Of a stretch of 27,727 bases of DNA, positions 1-6,659 are shown one piece after another (the first letter of the stretch is position 1; every line of letters begins with the position of its first letter). The stretch is from NCBI GenBank assembly GCA_947499275.1, contig CANMNM010000003.1:1-27727 (forward strand). Reading direction: 5' to 3'. Position numbers and translations under genes: made by a program. The notes below the pieces were generated by a model, which was not told where the DNA came from, ran no database searches, and saw only the letters and a list, made by a program, of their open reading frames with translations. The DNA comes from Actinomycetota bacterium. GTDB lineage: Bacteria; Actinomycetota; Actinomycetes; S36-B12.

Positions 1-295
1 CGGTAATACCTTCAAAGTCTTGAGCATTGCGCGTATACAGCGGAAGGTCATGAGCAAGTGCGGTGGCAGCAATGAGTGCATCAAATGCGCGGGCTTGTGT
101 TTTTCGACCTGATTGACGTAAGCACCCGGCGACAATCGCAAACCTTCGTGCACACGCAGCATCAAATGGCAACGGGTCAAAAGAGGCTTCCGTTTGTTGT
201 AGAACGAGTTGACGCATCGCTCGTTCCTGAGCGTTTTTTGACACGTGGCTCCAGTGGCACGGTCTACGACAGCAGCACGCAGACGCGCGACGGGC
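1..295 (-). pseudogene. VapC-like PIN-domain protein, partial; 5' end apparently broken
   Basis: Read on the minus strand, the frame from 295 to the left edge encodes a typical PIN-toxin C-terminal half: a stretch with 'QERAMRQLVLQQ', then 'FDPLPFDAACARRFAIVAG', 'RKTQARAFDALIAATALA' and 'HDLPLYTRNAQDFEGIT'. In VapC ribonucleases this half carries the last acidic metal ligands (the Asp in 'FDALIA' and the Asp in 'NAQDF'). The C-terminus lies beyond the window. Upstream, the frame is stopped by TGA at 296-298, and the residues between the stop and about position 255 are Cys/Arg-rich and unlike a PIN domain. No N-terminal PIN start with its first Asp is visible in any frame, and no antitoxin gene is seen beside it. 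I infer a decayed or frameshifted toxin gene. The family call is solid; the pseudogene call is less so, because a single sequencing error could also explain it. Confidence 0.6.
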
Positions 296-366
296 TCAGG
301 GTTTCTCTGTTGGCTTTGCCGTAGCTAAGCCAGCGGTATGTGGGGGTTATCAGCCGTCCGGGATGC

Positions 367-1635
367 CTATCGGACGTAAGTCTGGCCGCGCGAGAGATCA
401 AGTAATGAGCATGGCTCCTTGCCTACGACGGCCGTGAGAGCGGTGCCGTCTGCGGACATGCGAACCTTCACCGATTGGCTCGAATTCGACCAGCAATGCT
501 CCCCACCGGATTTCACGGAGAGCGGATCGCGCCACGTGTCGGATCCCGGACCTTGCTGGCCAATCATCATCTGCGTCATCGGGGTGCCTGCGTTGAGCCC
601 ACCGATGCGGACGGTGCCTAACGGATCGACGCTGAAAGCGATCTGTGATTGGTACTGCCCGGCCGGCATGCCTTCATTCCAGGTCTCACCGCGATAGGTG
701 AGTTGGTTGACTTGAGCGTCCTTGAAGAACCACATGCCTTGCGCGGAACCAGCCTCGCCCTGCGAGATCGTGCCGCACGCCGTCCCTGCCACCGGATCGC
801 TGGATGGTGCTCCAAGCTTGGCGAGCCAGCGCTGTCGCTGAGTCCCGGAATAGGAGTCGTATGGGCAGACGGCGTGCAACTCTCCTGAAGCTCCAGGGGA
901 GGATGTGAATCGAGCCTGATTGATGAAGGAGTTGGTTCGACTGCCGTCCTCCACTCGGAGGTCGAATGCGACGCTCTTGCCCGCCTCGCCCTGGAACCAG
1001 CCGATTTGCTCACCGGCCTTGATCCGGGTTGCGGTCACCGGCTGCCCAGCACTCGACGGCACCGGATTCTTGGGTACAACACCCGCGACCGCCCCGACAA
1101 CCCCCTTGACGTGGTAAAGCTGAAGCGTGAAACCGCACCCAGCATCGAAGAAGAGTGAGTACTCCGGCTTGTACGCCGGATCGGTGCCGATCTTGTAATA
1201 GGCAGCCTGCGTAAGCGTCATGTCTACCGGGGCGTAGAGCGGCAACTGCTGCCCGTCGAGCGCTGGCTTCGAATGCACGTAGGAACGCACGGATATGGAG
1301 CCACCAAAGGCAGTCTGCTGCCCAATTGGCACAACGACTTGCACGTGGTCTGGATTGATGAAGTCTTTGGTGAACTTCGGTCGCGCCGTGCAGCCCGGCT
1401 TGGAACTCGAGCCATTGACGAGTTGCCAGAAGAGTTTGCCCTTGTTCTTGCCCTTCACGACCTTGGCGCAGATAACCGTGCGACTCGGCCCATCACCCTG
1501 CGTCGCGCCCGCCTTCTTGCACGCCTTGCCCTCCACGGTTGCGGCCGTAGCTGGCGCAGGGACGACGGTCGTCGCTAGAGCCGCAGTCATGAACGCAATG
1601 ACCGCGATGACCACGACGGTTCGGATCAATCGCAT
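367..1635 (-). CDS. secreted protein with degenerate M23-peptidase-like core
   Basis: The product is 422 aa. Residues 1-31 are a signal peptide: basic start 'MRLIRT', a hydrophobic core and an Ala-rich cleavage region 'PAPATAA'. A short Cys-pair segment follows ('GKACKKAG', then 'VICAKV' and 'FWQLVNG'), a pattern common in actinobacterial exported proteins. The middle ('LYAPVDMTLTQAAYY', 'YSLFFDAGCGFTLQLYHVKG', 'IKAGEQIGWFQGE', 'FDLRVED') reads like the beta-sheet core of M23/LytM domains, but the usual HxH and HxxxD zinc ligands are not evident, so I doubt peptidase activity. The C-terminal third is an uncharacterised beta-rich region with several cysteines. The start is supported by GAGGAGG four bases before the ATG. 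It is a single gene in an accessory stretch. The fold assignment is inference; the secreted, Cys-rich nature is seen directly. Confidence 0.72.
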   Translation of the reverse strand: MRLIRTVVVIAVIAFMTAALATTVVPAPATAATVEGKACKKAGATQGDGPSRTVICAKVVKGKNKGKLFWQLVNGSSSKPGCTARPKFTKDFINPDHVQVVVPIGQQTAFGGSISVRSYVHSKPALDGQQLPLYAPVDMTLTQAAYYKIGTDPAYKPEYSLFFDAGCGFTLQLYHVKGVVGAVAGVVPKNPVPSSAGQPVTATRIKAGEQIGWFQGEAGKSVAFDLRVEDGSRTNSFINQARFTSSPGASGELHAVCPYDSYSGTQRQRWLAKLGAPSSDPVAGTACGTISQGEAGSAQGMWFFKDAQVNQLTYRGETWNEGMPAGQYQSQIAFSVDPLGTVRIGGLNAGTPMTQMMIGQQGPGSDTWRDPLSVKSGGEHCWSNSSQSVKVRMSADGTALTAVVGKEPCSLLDLSRGQTYVR

Positions 1636-2051
1636 ACGACCTCCTCAAGGACAGGATCTTCGATTTTCGCGACGGCGACACCCGTTTATGAAGCTCGATC
1701 ATGAGTGCAGGGTAATATCGTAAGTCACGCACTGAAACCTCATTCGCATACTAACGTTATCACCAGCGATACAAATGTCACCTTATGGACAACTCACTGT
1801 ATTTGGGGTTGGAAGCGGCAGTAGCTAGGGACCGGGCTGGATGTAGCGACAAGTGAACGCCCAGTTGGTTCCCGTACAACTCGCCACCGAGCCGTACCCG
1901 CACTAATTGAAGCTGGATTTCTGCTGACCTGTCCCATCCCAGATGCCCTATCGGTGGAGAACTGGCATCCGGATTCACTTGATTGGCGTGAGGGATTAGC
2001 CTCTTAGAATTCCCAAACATTAAGCGCTCGAGGCATCTGACTCACAATAAT
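1636..2051. other. 416-bp gap between divergent genes; no clear gene
   Basis: This gap separates the divergent secreted-protein and flavin-oxidase genes and must hold the promoters of both, but I cannot pick out convincing -35/-10 pairs. A plus-strand frame open from 1825 to 2007 encodes about 60 residues, including 'RAVPALIEAGFLLTCPI', but has no ATG, GTG or TTG start; it may be decayed coding DNA. An 80-codon minus-strand frame at 1778-2020 has no ribosome-binding site and no recognisable product. Confidence 0.5.
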
Positions 2052-3845
2052 TTGTCCATGACTGAGTTACCGCCCCTCGGGCGCCGCGGCTTCATCGGGC
2101 TTGCAGCAGGGGCCATCGCTGCCCTAATCATTCCGGGAAGCGCGGGTGCGCATGGTAGAGCGCAGAGCGCAGGTGTCGCGCGGTCGATGCCAGCTACGTG
2201 GCCAAGTGCCACCAAGTGGTCATCCCTTGCAGCGCAAGTGGGCGATCGTCTGATCAAGCCAAAACAACCCTGGGCACGGTTGGGAACAGGCCCAATCCCC
2301 AAACGTTTCTTCAATCCGTGGTTCTTGGAAGAGCAGCCAGGAGCAACCCAGTCGACGGGCATGTTCAAGGCTTGGAAGTCAACGCCGAGTAGTTATGCCA
2401 TCGTGGTTCGTGAAGAGTCAGACATCGTCGCGGGTGTGAATTTCGCGCGCGAGAACGATGTGCGTTTGGTCATCAAGGGAACCGGCCATGATTACTACGG
2501 TCGCTCCACCGGTCCGCGCGATTCGCTGCTTATCTGGACCCATCACCTCCGCAACATCACGGTGCATCAGAAGTTTGTCCCGGCAGGTGCTCCGCAGGGT
2601 AGAGCCGCAGTATCTGCCGTCACCACCACCGCAGGCAACCGCTGGCTCGAGGCCTACAAGGCAGCCTCGGCAGCGGGGCTCTATATCCAAGGTGGTGGCT
2701 GCACCAGTGTGGGTGCCTGCGGTGGATTTGCATTGGGTGGAGGTTTCGGTTCATTCAGTAAGAGGTACGGGAGCGGTGCTGCTGGAGTCATTGAACTCGA
2801 AGTAGTCCTTGCCGACGGCAGCATTGTCACGGCAAACGAATATCAGAATTCGGATCTCTTCTGGGCCCTAAGAGGTGGAGGCGGTGGCACTTTCGGTGTG
2901 GTGACCCGCATGACGCTGTTGGCTCATCCCGAACCCAAAATATCGGGTTGGATCTCTGGACCCATTGTCGCAAAGACCGACGCCGCTTTCAAAGAGTTGC
3001 TTGAGATGTACGTAAAGTTTGTTGCATCGACCCTCAGCACGCCCGTGTACGGGGAGGGAGTGATTCTCAATCCCGATTATGGAATGGCAACGTCATACAC
3101 GGGCATGAACGTTATGCAGGTGGGCACGACGTTTCTGGACATCACCACCGAACAAGCCGAAGCCGCCTGGGCTCCGTTTCTCTTTGAGTTGAAATCCCGA
3201 TCAAACGATTTTGATGTTAACGTCACATTCAGCTCAGAACCGTTCTCAGAGCGGTGGCGACCAACGGATCGCGAAGCGATATTTGATGATCGGCCGAAGG
3301 CACCCAAGGGCTACTTCTGGTGGAAAGGCAATGCTTCTGAAGTTGCTGCTTACTGGGGCGGCTACGACGGTCGCGGAGTGCCCTTCGCTATGACTCAGGG
3401 TGCAAATGCACCAGTGCTGGCGCAGGCGCTGTTCGATGCTTCCCGCACAAGCCTCGTTCTGTGGCAGACAAATAAGGCGTTGTATGGCGAACACCCCGAG
3501 GCGCGCATGCGCGATAAGACCACGTCGATCAACCCGGCTGTCTTCAACAACGTTGCTTTCATCACGATCGGGGCCTGGAAGCAAGGAAAATATCCGGGGC
3601 TCACAGGACATGAACCGATGAGAGCGGAATCGCAAGCGCAGCACGATGGCGTGATGGCGGCCTCAGTAAGCCTTCGCGGTGTTACTGAAACTGGCGGTTC
3701 CTACTCCAATGAAGGAAGCTACTTCGAGAAGGATTGGAAGCAACAGTTTTGGGGGAGTAACTACCCGCGACTTCTCCGCGTGAAGAAGAAGTACGACCCC
3801 ACCAATCTCTTCACTGTTCATAAAGGAGTGGGTAGCGGGGACTAA
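2052..3845 (+). CDS. Tat-exported FAD-linked oxidase, berberine-bridge-enzyme (BBE) type
   Basis: The product is 597 aa from TTG 2052, or 595 aa from ATG 2058; neither start has a Shine-Dalgarno sequence at normal distance. The N-terminus has a twin-arginine signal ('GRRGFIGLAAGAIAALII' then 'GSAGAHG'), so the enzyme is probably folded with FAD in the cytoplasm and exported. The FAD-binding (PCMH) domain spans about residues 110-300. 'GTGHDYYGRS' contains His146 and 'GGGCTSVGACGG' contains Cys217, matching the His and Cys that bind FAD at two points in BBE-like enzymes. 'LFWALRGGGGGTFGVVT' is the conserved second half of that domain. The C-terminus 'YDPTNLFTVHKGVG' is the BBE domain. Known members oxidise sugars, alcohols or alkaloids; the substrate here cannot be read from sequence. 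It is flanked by a secreted protein and a tRNA gene, so there is no operon context. Confidence 0.88.
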   Translation: MSMTELPPLGRRGFIGLAAGAIAALIIPGSAGAHGRAQSAGVARSMPATWPSATKWSSLAAQVGDRLIKPKQPWARLGTGPIPKRFFNPWFLEEQPGATQSTGMFKAWKSTPSSYAIVVREESDIVAGVNFARENDVRLVIKGTGHDYYGRSTGPRDSLLIWTHHLRNITVHQKFVPAGAPQGRAAVSAVTTTAGNRWLEAYKAASAAGLYIQGGGCTSVGACGGFALGGGFGSFSKRYGSGAAGVIELEVVLADGSIVTANEYQNSDLFWALRGGGGGTFGVVTRMTLLAHPEPKISGWISGPIVAKTDAAFKELLEMYVKFVASTLSTPVYGEGVILNPDYGMATSYTGMNVMQVGTTFLDITTEQAEAAWAPFLFELKSRSNDFDVNVTFSSEPFSERWRPTDREAIFDDRPKAPKGYFWWKGNASEVAAYWGGYDGRGVPFAMTQGANAPVLAQALFDASRTSLVLWQTNKALYGEHPEARMRDKTTSINPAVFNNVAFITIGAWKQGKYPGLTGHEPMRAESQAQHDGVMAASVSLRGVTETGGSYSNEGSYFEKDWKQQFWGSNYPRLLRVKKKYDPTNLFTVHKGVGSGD

Positions 3846-3860
3846 ATCCCTCAAGGATTT
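3844..3860 (+). terminator. weak hairpin at the oxidase stop codon
   Basis: AAATCC, a five-base loop and GGATTT form a short inverted repeat starting inside the stop codon of the oxidase gene. The stem is AT-rich and no T-run follows, so termination here is only a possibility. Confidence 0.2.
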
Positions 3861-3929
3861 CGTCTATCGCAATACTTTAATGATTCCACGGTTCCCCTTT
3901 GGATTCATGCACATATGACACACCTGAAC

Positions 3930-3951
3930 ACATTGCCTATTCGGGCAATGT
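3930..3951 (-). terminator. hairpin just downstream of tRNA-Leu
   Basis: ACATTGCC and GGCAATGT form a perfect 8-bp stem around a 6-base loop, five bases beyond the tRNA 3' end on the minus strand. There is no clear U-tract after it, so it could act as a terminator or as a 3'-processing barrier for the tRNA transcript. Confidence 0.4.
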
Positions 3952-3955
3952 TGGG

Positions 3956-4039
3956 TGCGCGAGGGGGGAGTTGAACCCCCACACCCTTTCGAGTACACGG
4001 ACCTGAACCGTGCGCGTCTGCCTATTCCGCCACTCGCGC
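3956..4039 (-). tRNA. tRNA-Leu (anticodon CAG)
   Basis: On the minus strand the 84-nt gene folds as a class II tRNA: acceptor stem GCGCGAG/CTCGCGC with discriminator A, D-arm region 'TGGCGGAATAGGCAGA', anticodon stem CACGG/CCGTG around loop TTCAGGT (anticodon CAG at 4003-4005), a long variable arm, and a T-arm of GGGGG-TTCAACT-CCCCC. The long variable arm and anticodon fix it as leucine. The 3' CCA is not encoded (ACCC follows). It diverges from fhaA, the same tRNA beside the same gene as in Mycobacterium tuberculosis (leuT next to fhaA). Confidence 0.95.
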
Positions 4040-4052
4040 GTGATGCTGGGAA

Positions 4053-4058
4053 AGGTTA
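4053..4058 (-). promoter_or_regulatory. candidate -10 element for tRNA-Leu
   Basis: On the minus strand this reads TAACCT, fitting the actinobacterial TANNNT form, and would place the transcript start about six bases before the tRNA. No good -35 is seen 17 bp further upstream. The AT-rich stretch 4069-4076 between the two divergent genes may serve fhaA. Confidence 0.35.
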
Positions 4059-4116
4059 CCGCCACGCGTATATATAGCGTGAGGGTGGATCCGGCCTTTA
4101 CGGGTAACATCACCAT

Positions 4117-4797
4117 GTGGGTATTTTGGAACGATTCGAGGATTCACTGGATCGCATGGTGAGTGGGGCATTTGCACGGGCATTTAAGGCAGAAGTGCAA
4201 CCCGTTGAGATTGCTTCCGCTCTTCAGCGTGAAATAGACGACCGGGCCGCGGTCATTGACCGGGAGCGCACCGTCGTCCCCAATATATTCAATATTGAAC
4301 TTTCGACCCATGACTACCGTCGCTTAGCTGTGTTCAAAGACGCGCTCTGCACTGAATTAGGTACCTTGGTTAAGGATTACTCGGGGGAGCAGCGCTACAC
4401 GCTCTTAGGGGCACCCTTTGTTTCACTGGGTGAGGACACTGAATTGGAGACCGGGATTTTCCGGGTTCGCTCTGAGGCGCGAGCTGAAGTGAGCGCTCAG
4501 GGTGGTGGCTCAGCTGCAGTCGTTGGACAACCACGCCTTGAAGCGGGTGGGTCGGCGTACCCACTGGTTCGGGCAATTACCCGGATGGGTCGTGGCACCG
4601 ATGTTGATATTCGGATCGAAGATCCCGGGGCCTCACGTAACCACTGTGAAATTGTTTTGGGTTCACCGATTTACCTGCGCGACCTGGATTCAACAAATGG
4701 AACGTTTCATAATGGGGAGCGAATCACAGAGGTTCCCTTAGTGGACGGTTCAGTCGTTCAAATCGGGACAACCTCACTGGTGTTTCGGAGCGGCTGA
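4117..4797 (+). CDS. fhaA: FHA-domain protein FhaA (short form)
   Basis: The product is 226 aa from GTG 4117. The N-terminal DUF3662 domain spans about residues 1-125 ('MGILERFEDSLDRMVSGAF', 'VQPVEIASALQREID', 'VVPNIFNIELS'). A short linker leads to a C-terminal FHA domain at about 147-226 with the phosphothreonine-binding signatures 'MGRGTDVDIRI', 'SRNHCEI' and 'LDSTNGTFHNGERI'. In mycobacteria FhaA is a PknB substrate that controls peptidoglycan synthesis at the pole and septum, partly through MviN/MurJ. The mycobacterial protein is more than twice as long because of a long Gln/Gly-rich linker that is absent here. The ATG at 4115 is in another frame and gives no FhaA-like product. No Shine-Dalgarno sequence is visible, so the mRNA may have a very short leader. 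This is the first gene of the operon, with fhaB starting 3 bases after the stop codon. Confidence 0.93.
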   Translation: MGILERFEDSLDRMVSGAFARAFKAEVQPVEIASALQREIDDRAAVIDRERTVVPNIFNIELSTHDYRRLAVFKDALCTELGTLVKDYSGEQRYTLLGAPFVSLGEDTELETGIFRVRSEARAEVSAQGGGSAAVVGQPRLEAGGSAYPLVRAITRMGRGTDVDIRIEDPGASRNHCEIVLGSPIYLRDLDSTNGTFHNGERITEVPLVDGSVVQIGTTSLVFRSG

Positions 4798-4800
4798 CCC

Positions 4801-5292
4801 ATGTCCGAGCTCGCACTAACGCTGGTCCGGCTCGCGTTCCTGGCCTTGCTGTGGGGCTTTGTCCTCGCGACGGTATTGGTGCTGCGACGTGACATTCGTC
4901 AACCAGCAGATGCAACCAGTTCGGGGAAATCTGAGAAGAAGTCAAAGGGTCGGCAACCTAAACCACCAAAACCACCAAAGATTTCTCGTAAGCAAAAAGT
5001 TCGGGGTAATCGCCTCGTAGTAATTGACGGTCCACTTGTTGGAACGGTCGTTGCGCTCGACGGCAAACAAATTACTTTAGGCCGCGCACCCGACTCAACA
5101 ATTATTATCGATGACGACTACGCCTCAAGTCGACATGCACGAATCTATGAATCAGAAGGATCTTGGGTTGTCGAAGATTTAGGTTCAACAAATGGGACGT
5201 GGATTGATCGATCTCGAATCACAACGCCAACCGTTCTCCCCGTCGGTGCACCACTTCGTATTGGTCGCAGCACATTGCAGATTCAGAATTAA
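4801..5292 (+). CDS. fhaB: membrane-anchored FHA-domain protein FhaB (FipA)
   Basis: The product is 163 aa. Residues about 5-28 are a single transmembrane anchor ('LVRLAFLALLWGFVLATVLV'), followed by a Lys/Pro-rich cytoplasmic linker and an FHA domain at about 78-163 with 'ITLGRAPDSTIIIDDDYAS', 'SSRHARIY', 'LGSTNGTWIDRSRI' and 'LRIGRSTLQIQ'. FHA domains bind phosphothreonine. FhaB/FipA in mycobacteria is phosphorylated by the Pkn kinases and links FtsZ and FtsQ under stress. It sits three bases after fhaA and five before pstP, so the three are co-transcribed and probably translationally coupled. Confidence 0.93.
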   Translation: MSELALTLVRLAFLALLWGFVLATVLVLRRDIRQPADATSSGKSEKKSKGRQPKPPKPPKISRKQKVRGNRLVVIDGPLVGTVVALDGKQITLGRAPDSTIIIDDDYASSRHARIYESEGSWVVEDLGSTNGTWIDRSRITTPTVLPVGAPLRIGRSTLQIQN

Positions 5293-5297
5293 TCCCG

Positions 5298-6659
5298 ATG
5301 ACTGAATTGAGTTTGCGTTACGCCGCCAAGTCTGACATTGGTTTGGTGCGTCAAGGCAATGAGGATTCCGGTTATGTAGGACCACGTTTGCTGTTGGTCG
5401 CAGACGGCATGGGTGGGCATGCGGCCGGTGAGCTTGCATCAGCTTTAGCCATTGCAACCGTTGCTGATCTTGACGTTCACCCGCCAACTGATTCTGACAT
5501 CTTGACCTTCTTGTCTGACTCAATTGACAAAGTTGGTGAAGAGATAAAGGACTTGATCAACGAGGACCCTGAACTCACCGGGATGGGAACCACGGTTACC
5601 GGCTTGTATTGGCTTGGTGGCCGTGTCGCCATTGTGCACGTTGGTGACTCACGCGCGTATCTACTGCGTGATGGTGAACTGCAAAAACTCACCCACGATC
5701 ACACCTACGTTCAAACTCTCGTTGACTCCGGTCGGATCACTGAAGCTGAAGCGGCTGTTCACCCGCGGCGCTCACTGCTCATGCGAGCACTTGACGGAAT
5801 GAATCCGGTGGAACCTGATCTCTCGGTGCGCGAGGCACGAAAAGGTGACCGATTCTTATTGTGTTCTGACGGTCTCTCTGGAGTATTGAGTGACATGGAA
5901 ATCGCGTACACGCTGGGTTCGGGTGAACCGACCGGAGTGGTTACCCAACTAGTTGACCTTGTGTTGGAGCGTGGAGCACCTGACAATGTCACCGTTGTTG
6001 TCGCTGATGTAATTGAACGAGAGTCCGAGGGTGAGTTGCCTTTAACGCCCCCGGTTGTTGTTGGCGCTGCCGGTGAACCGCGGGTGCGGTTGCAGTTACC
6101 AAATACACGTTTCCCCGATGACGCTCAACCAGATCCAGATAAGCCCGATGCGCCTGAACCATTTGACTTTGGTAGCCAGACAGCACCACAGGTGCTGATT
6201 GACACAGAACTGGTTGTTCCCGCTGCCGAGCAGGCACTATATGACCGAGAGGCGCAAACGCGGGAACAAGCAATAAGAAGAAATCGCCGTCAAAGAATTA
6301 TTGGGTACGTGAGCGGTGTCGCTGTTGTTGCCGCGATTACTTTTGCTGCACTCTTTGGAACCCAACAGTGGTTGGGTCGCCAGTGGTACGTGGCTGTTAA
6401 CGGGAGTGCGGGAACAGGAACGGTCGCAATCTATAACGGTGTCCAGGGAACTTTGGCGGGAATTTCACTGTCAAGCATTGATTCGCAATCAACTCTTGTG
6501 GTTGGGTCACTCCCACTTTTCGATCAAGAATTGGTGAGTAAGGGGATCCCAGCCGCTAGTTTCGAGGATGCGCAACGCATAGTTGTCGAACTTGAAAGTC
6601 GGGCTGCCGAGTGTCAAGCACTCATTCCGCCACAGGGTTGTCCGGGGAGCTTGCAATGA
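5298..6659 (+). CDS. pstP: PP2C-family Ser/Thr protein phosphatase PstP
   Basis: The product is 453 aa. A PPM/PP2C domain covers about residues 5-240 with the metal-binding motifs in order: 'GNEDSGYV', 'VADGMGGHAAGE' (Asp36), 'GMGTTV', 'HVGDSRAYL', 'CSDGLSG' and 'GAPDNVTVVV'. A long acidic/Pro linker follows, then one transmembrane helix at about 334-356 and an outer domain of roughly 97 residues with two closely spaced cysteines near the end ('ECQALIPPQGCPG') that could form a disulfide. It reverses PknB-type phosphorylation of wall-growth proteins; in mycobacteria it is essential. Its stop overlaps the rodA start (ATGA). Confidence 0.95.
   Translation: MTELSLRYAAKSDIGLVRQGNEDSGYVGPRLLLVADGMGGHAAGELASALAIATVADLDVHPPTDSDILTFLSDSIDKVGEEIKDLINEDPELTGMGTTVTGLYWLGGRVAIVHVGDSRAYLLRDGELQKLTHDHTYVQTLVDSGRITEAEAAVHPRRSLLMRALDGMNPVEPDLSVREARKGDRFLLCSDGLSGVLSDMEIAYTLGSGEPTGVVTQLVDLVLERGAPDNVTVVVADVIERESEGELPLTPPVVVGAAGEPRVRLQLPNTRFPDDAQPDPDKPDAPEPFDFGSQTAPQVLIDTELVVPAAEQALYDREAQTREQAIRRNRRQRIIGYVSGVAVVAAITFAALFGTQQWLGRQWYVAVNGSAGTGTVAIYNGVQGTLAGISLSSIDSQSTLVVGSLPLFDQELVSKGIPAASFEDAQRIVVELESRAAECQALIPPQGCPGSLQ

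Noticed and set aside
361..400. Second copy of the tRNA-Leu 3' end as an attachment site
   Set aside because: Only a CGCGCGAG-like octamer near 385 and another near 2445 are shared; too short to be a credible att repeat.
618..1013. 131-codon minus-strand frame inside the secreted-protein gene
   Set aside because: It overlaps the better frame on the same strand, has no ribosome-binding site, and its Arg/Ser/Pro-rich product looks like an out-of-frame reading.
1778..2020. 80-codon minus-strand frame in the gap before the oxidase
   Set aside because: No Shine-Dalgarno sequence, no recognisable domain, no signal peptide; unsupported as a gene.
4115..4135. ATG at 4115 as a start for fhaA
   Set aside because: It is in another frame and gives a Trp-rich non-FhaA reading; GTG 4117 starts the conserved MGILERFE sequence.
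6611..6655. Extended rodA start at GTG 6611
   Set aside because: It would add 15 polar residues encoded within pstP; ATG 6656 has GGGGAG upstream and the usual ATGA overlap.
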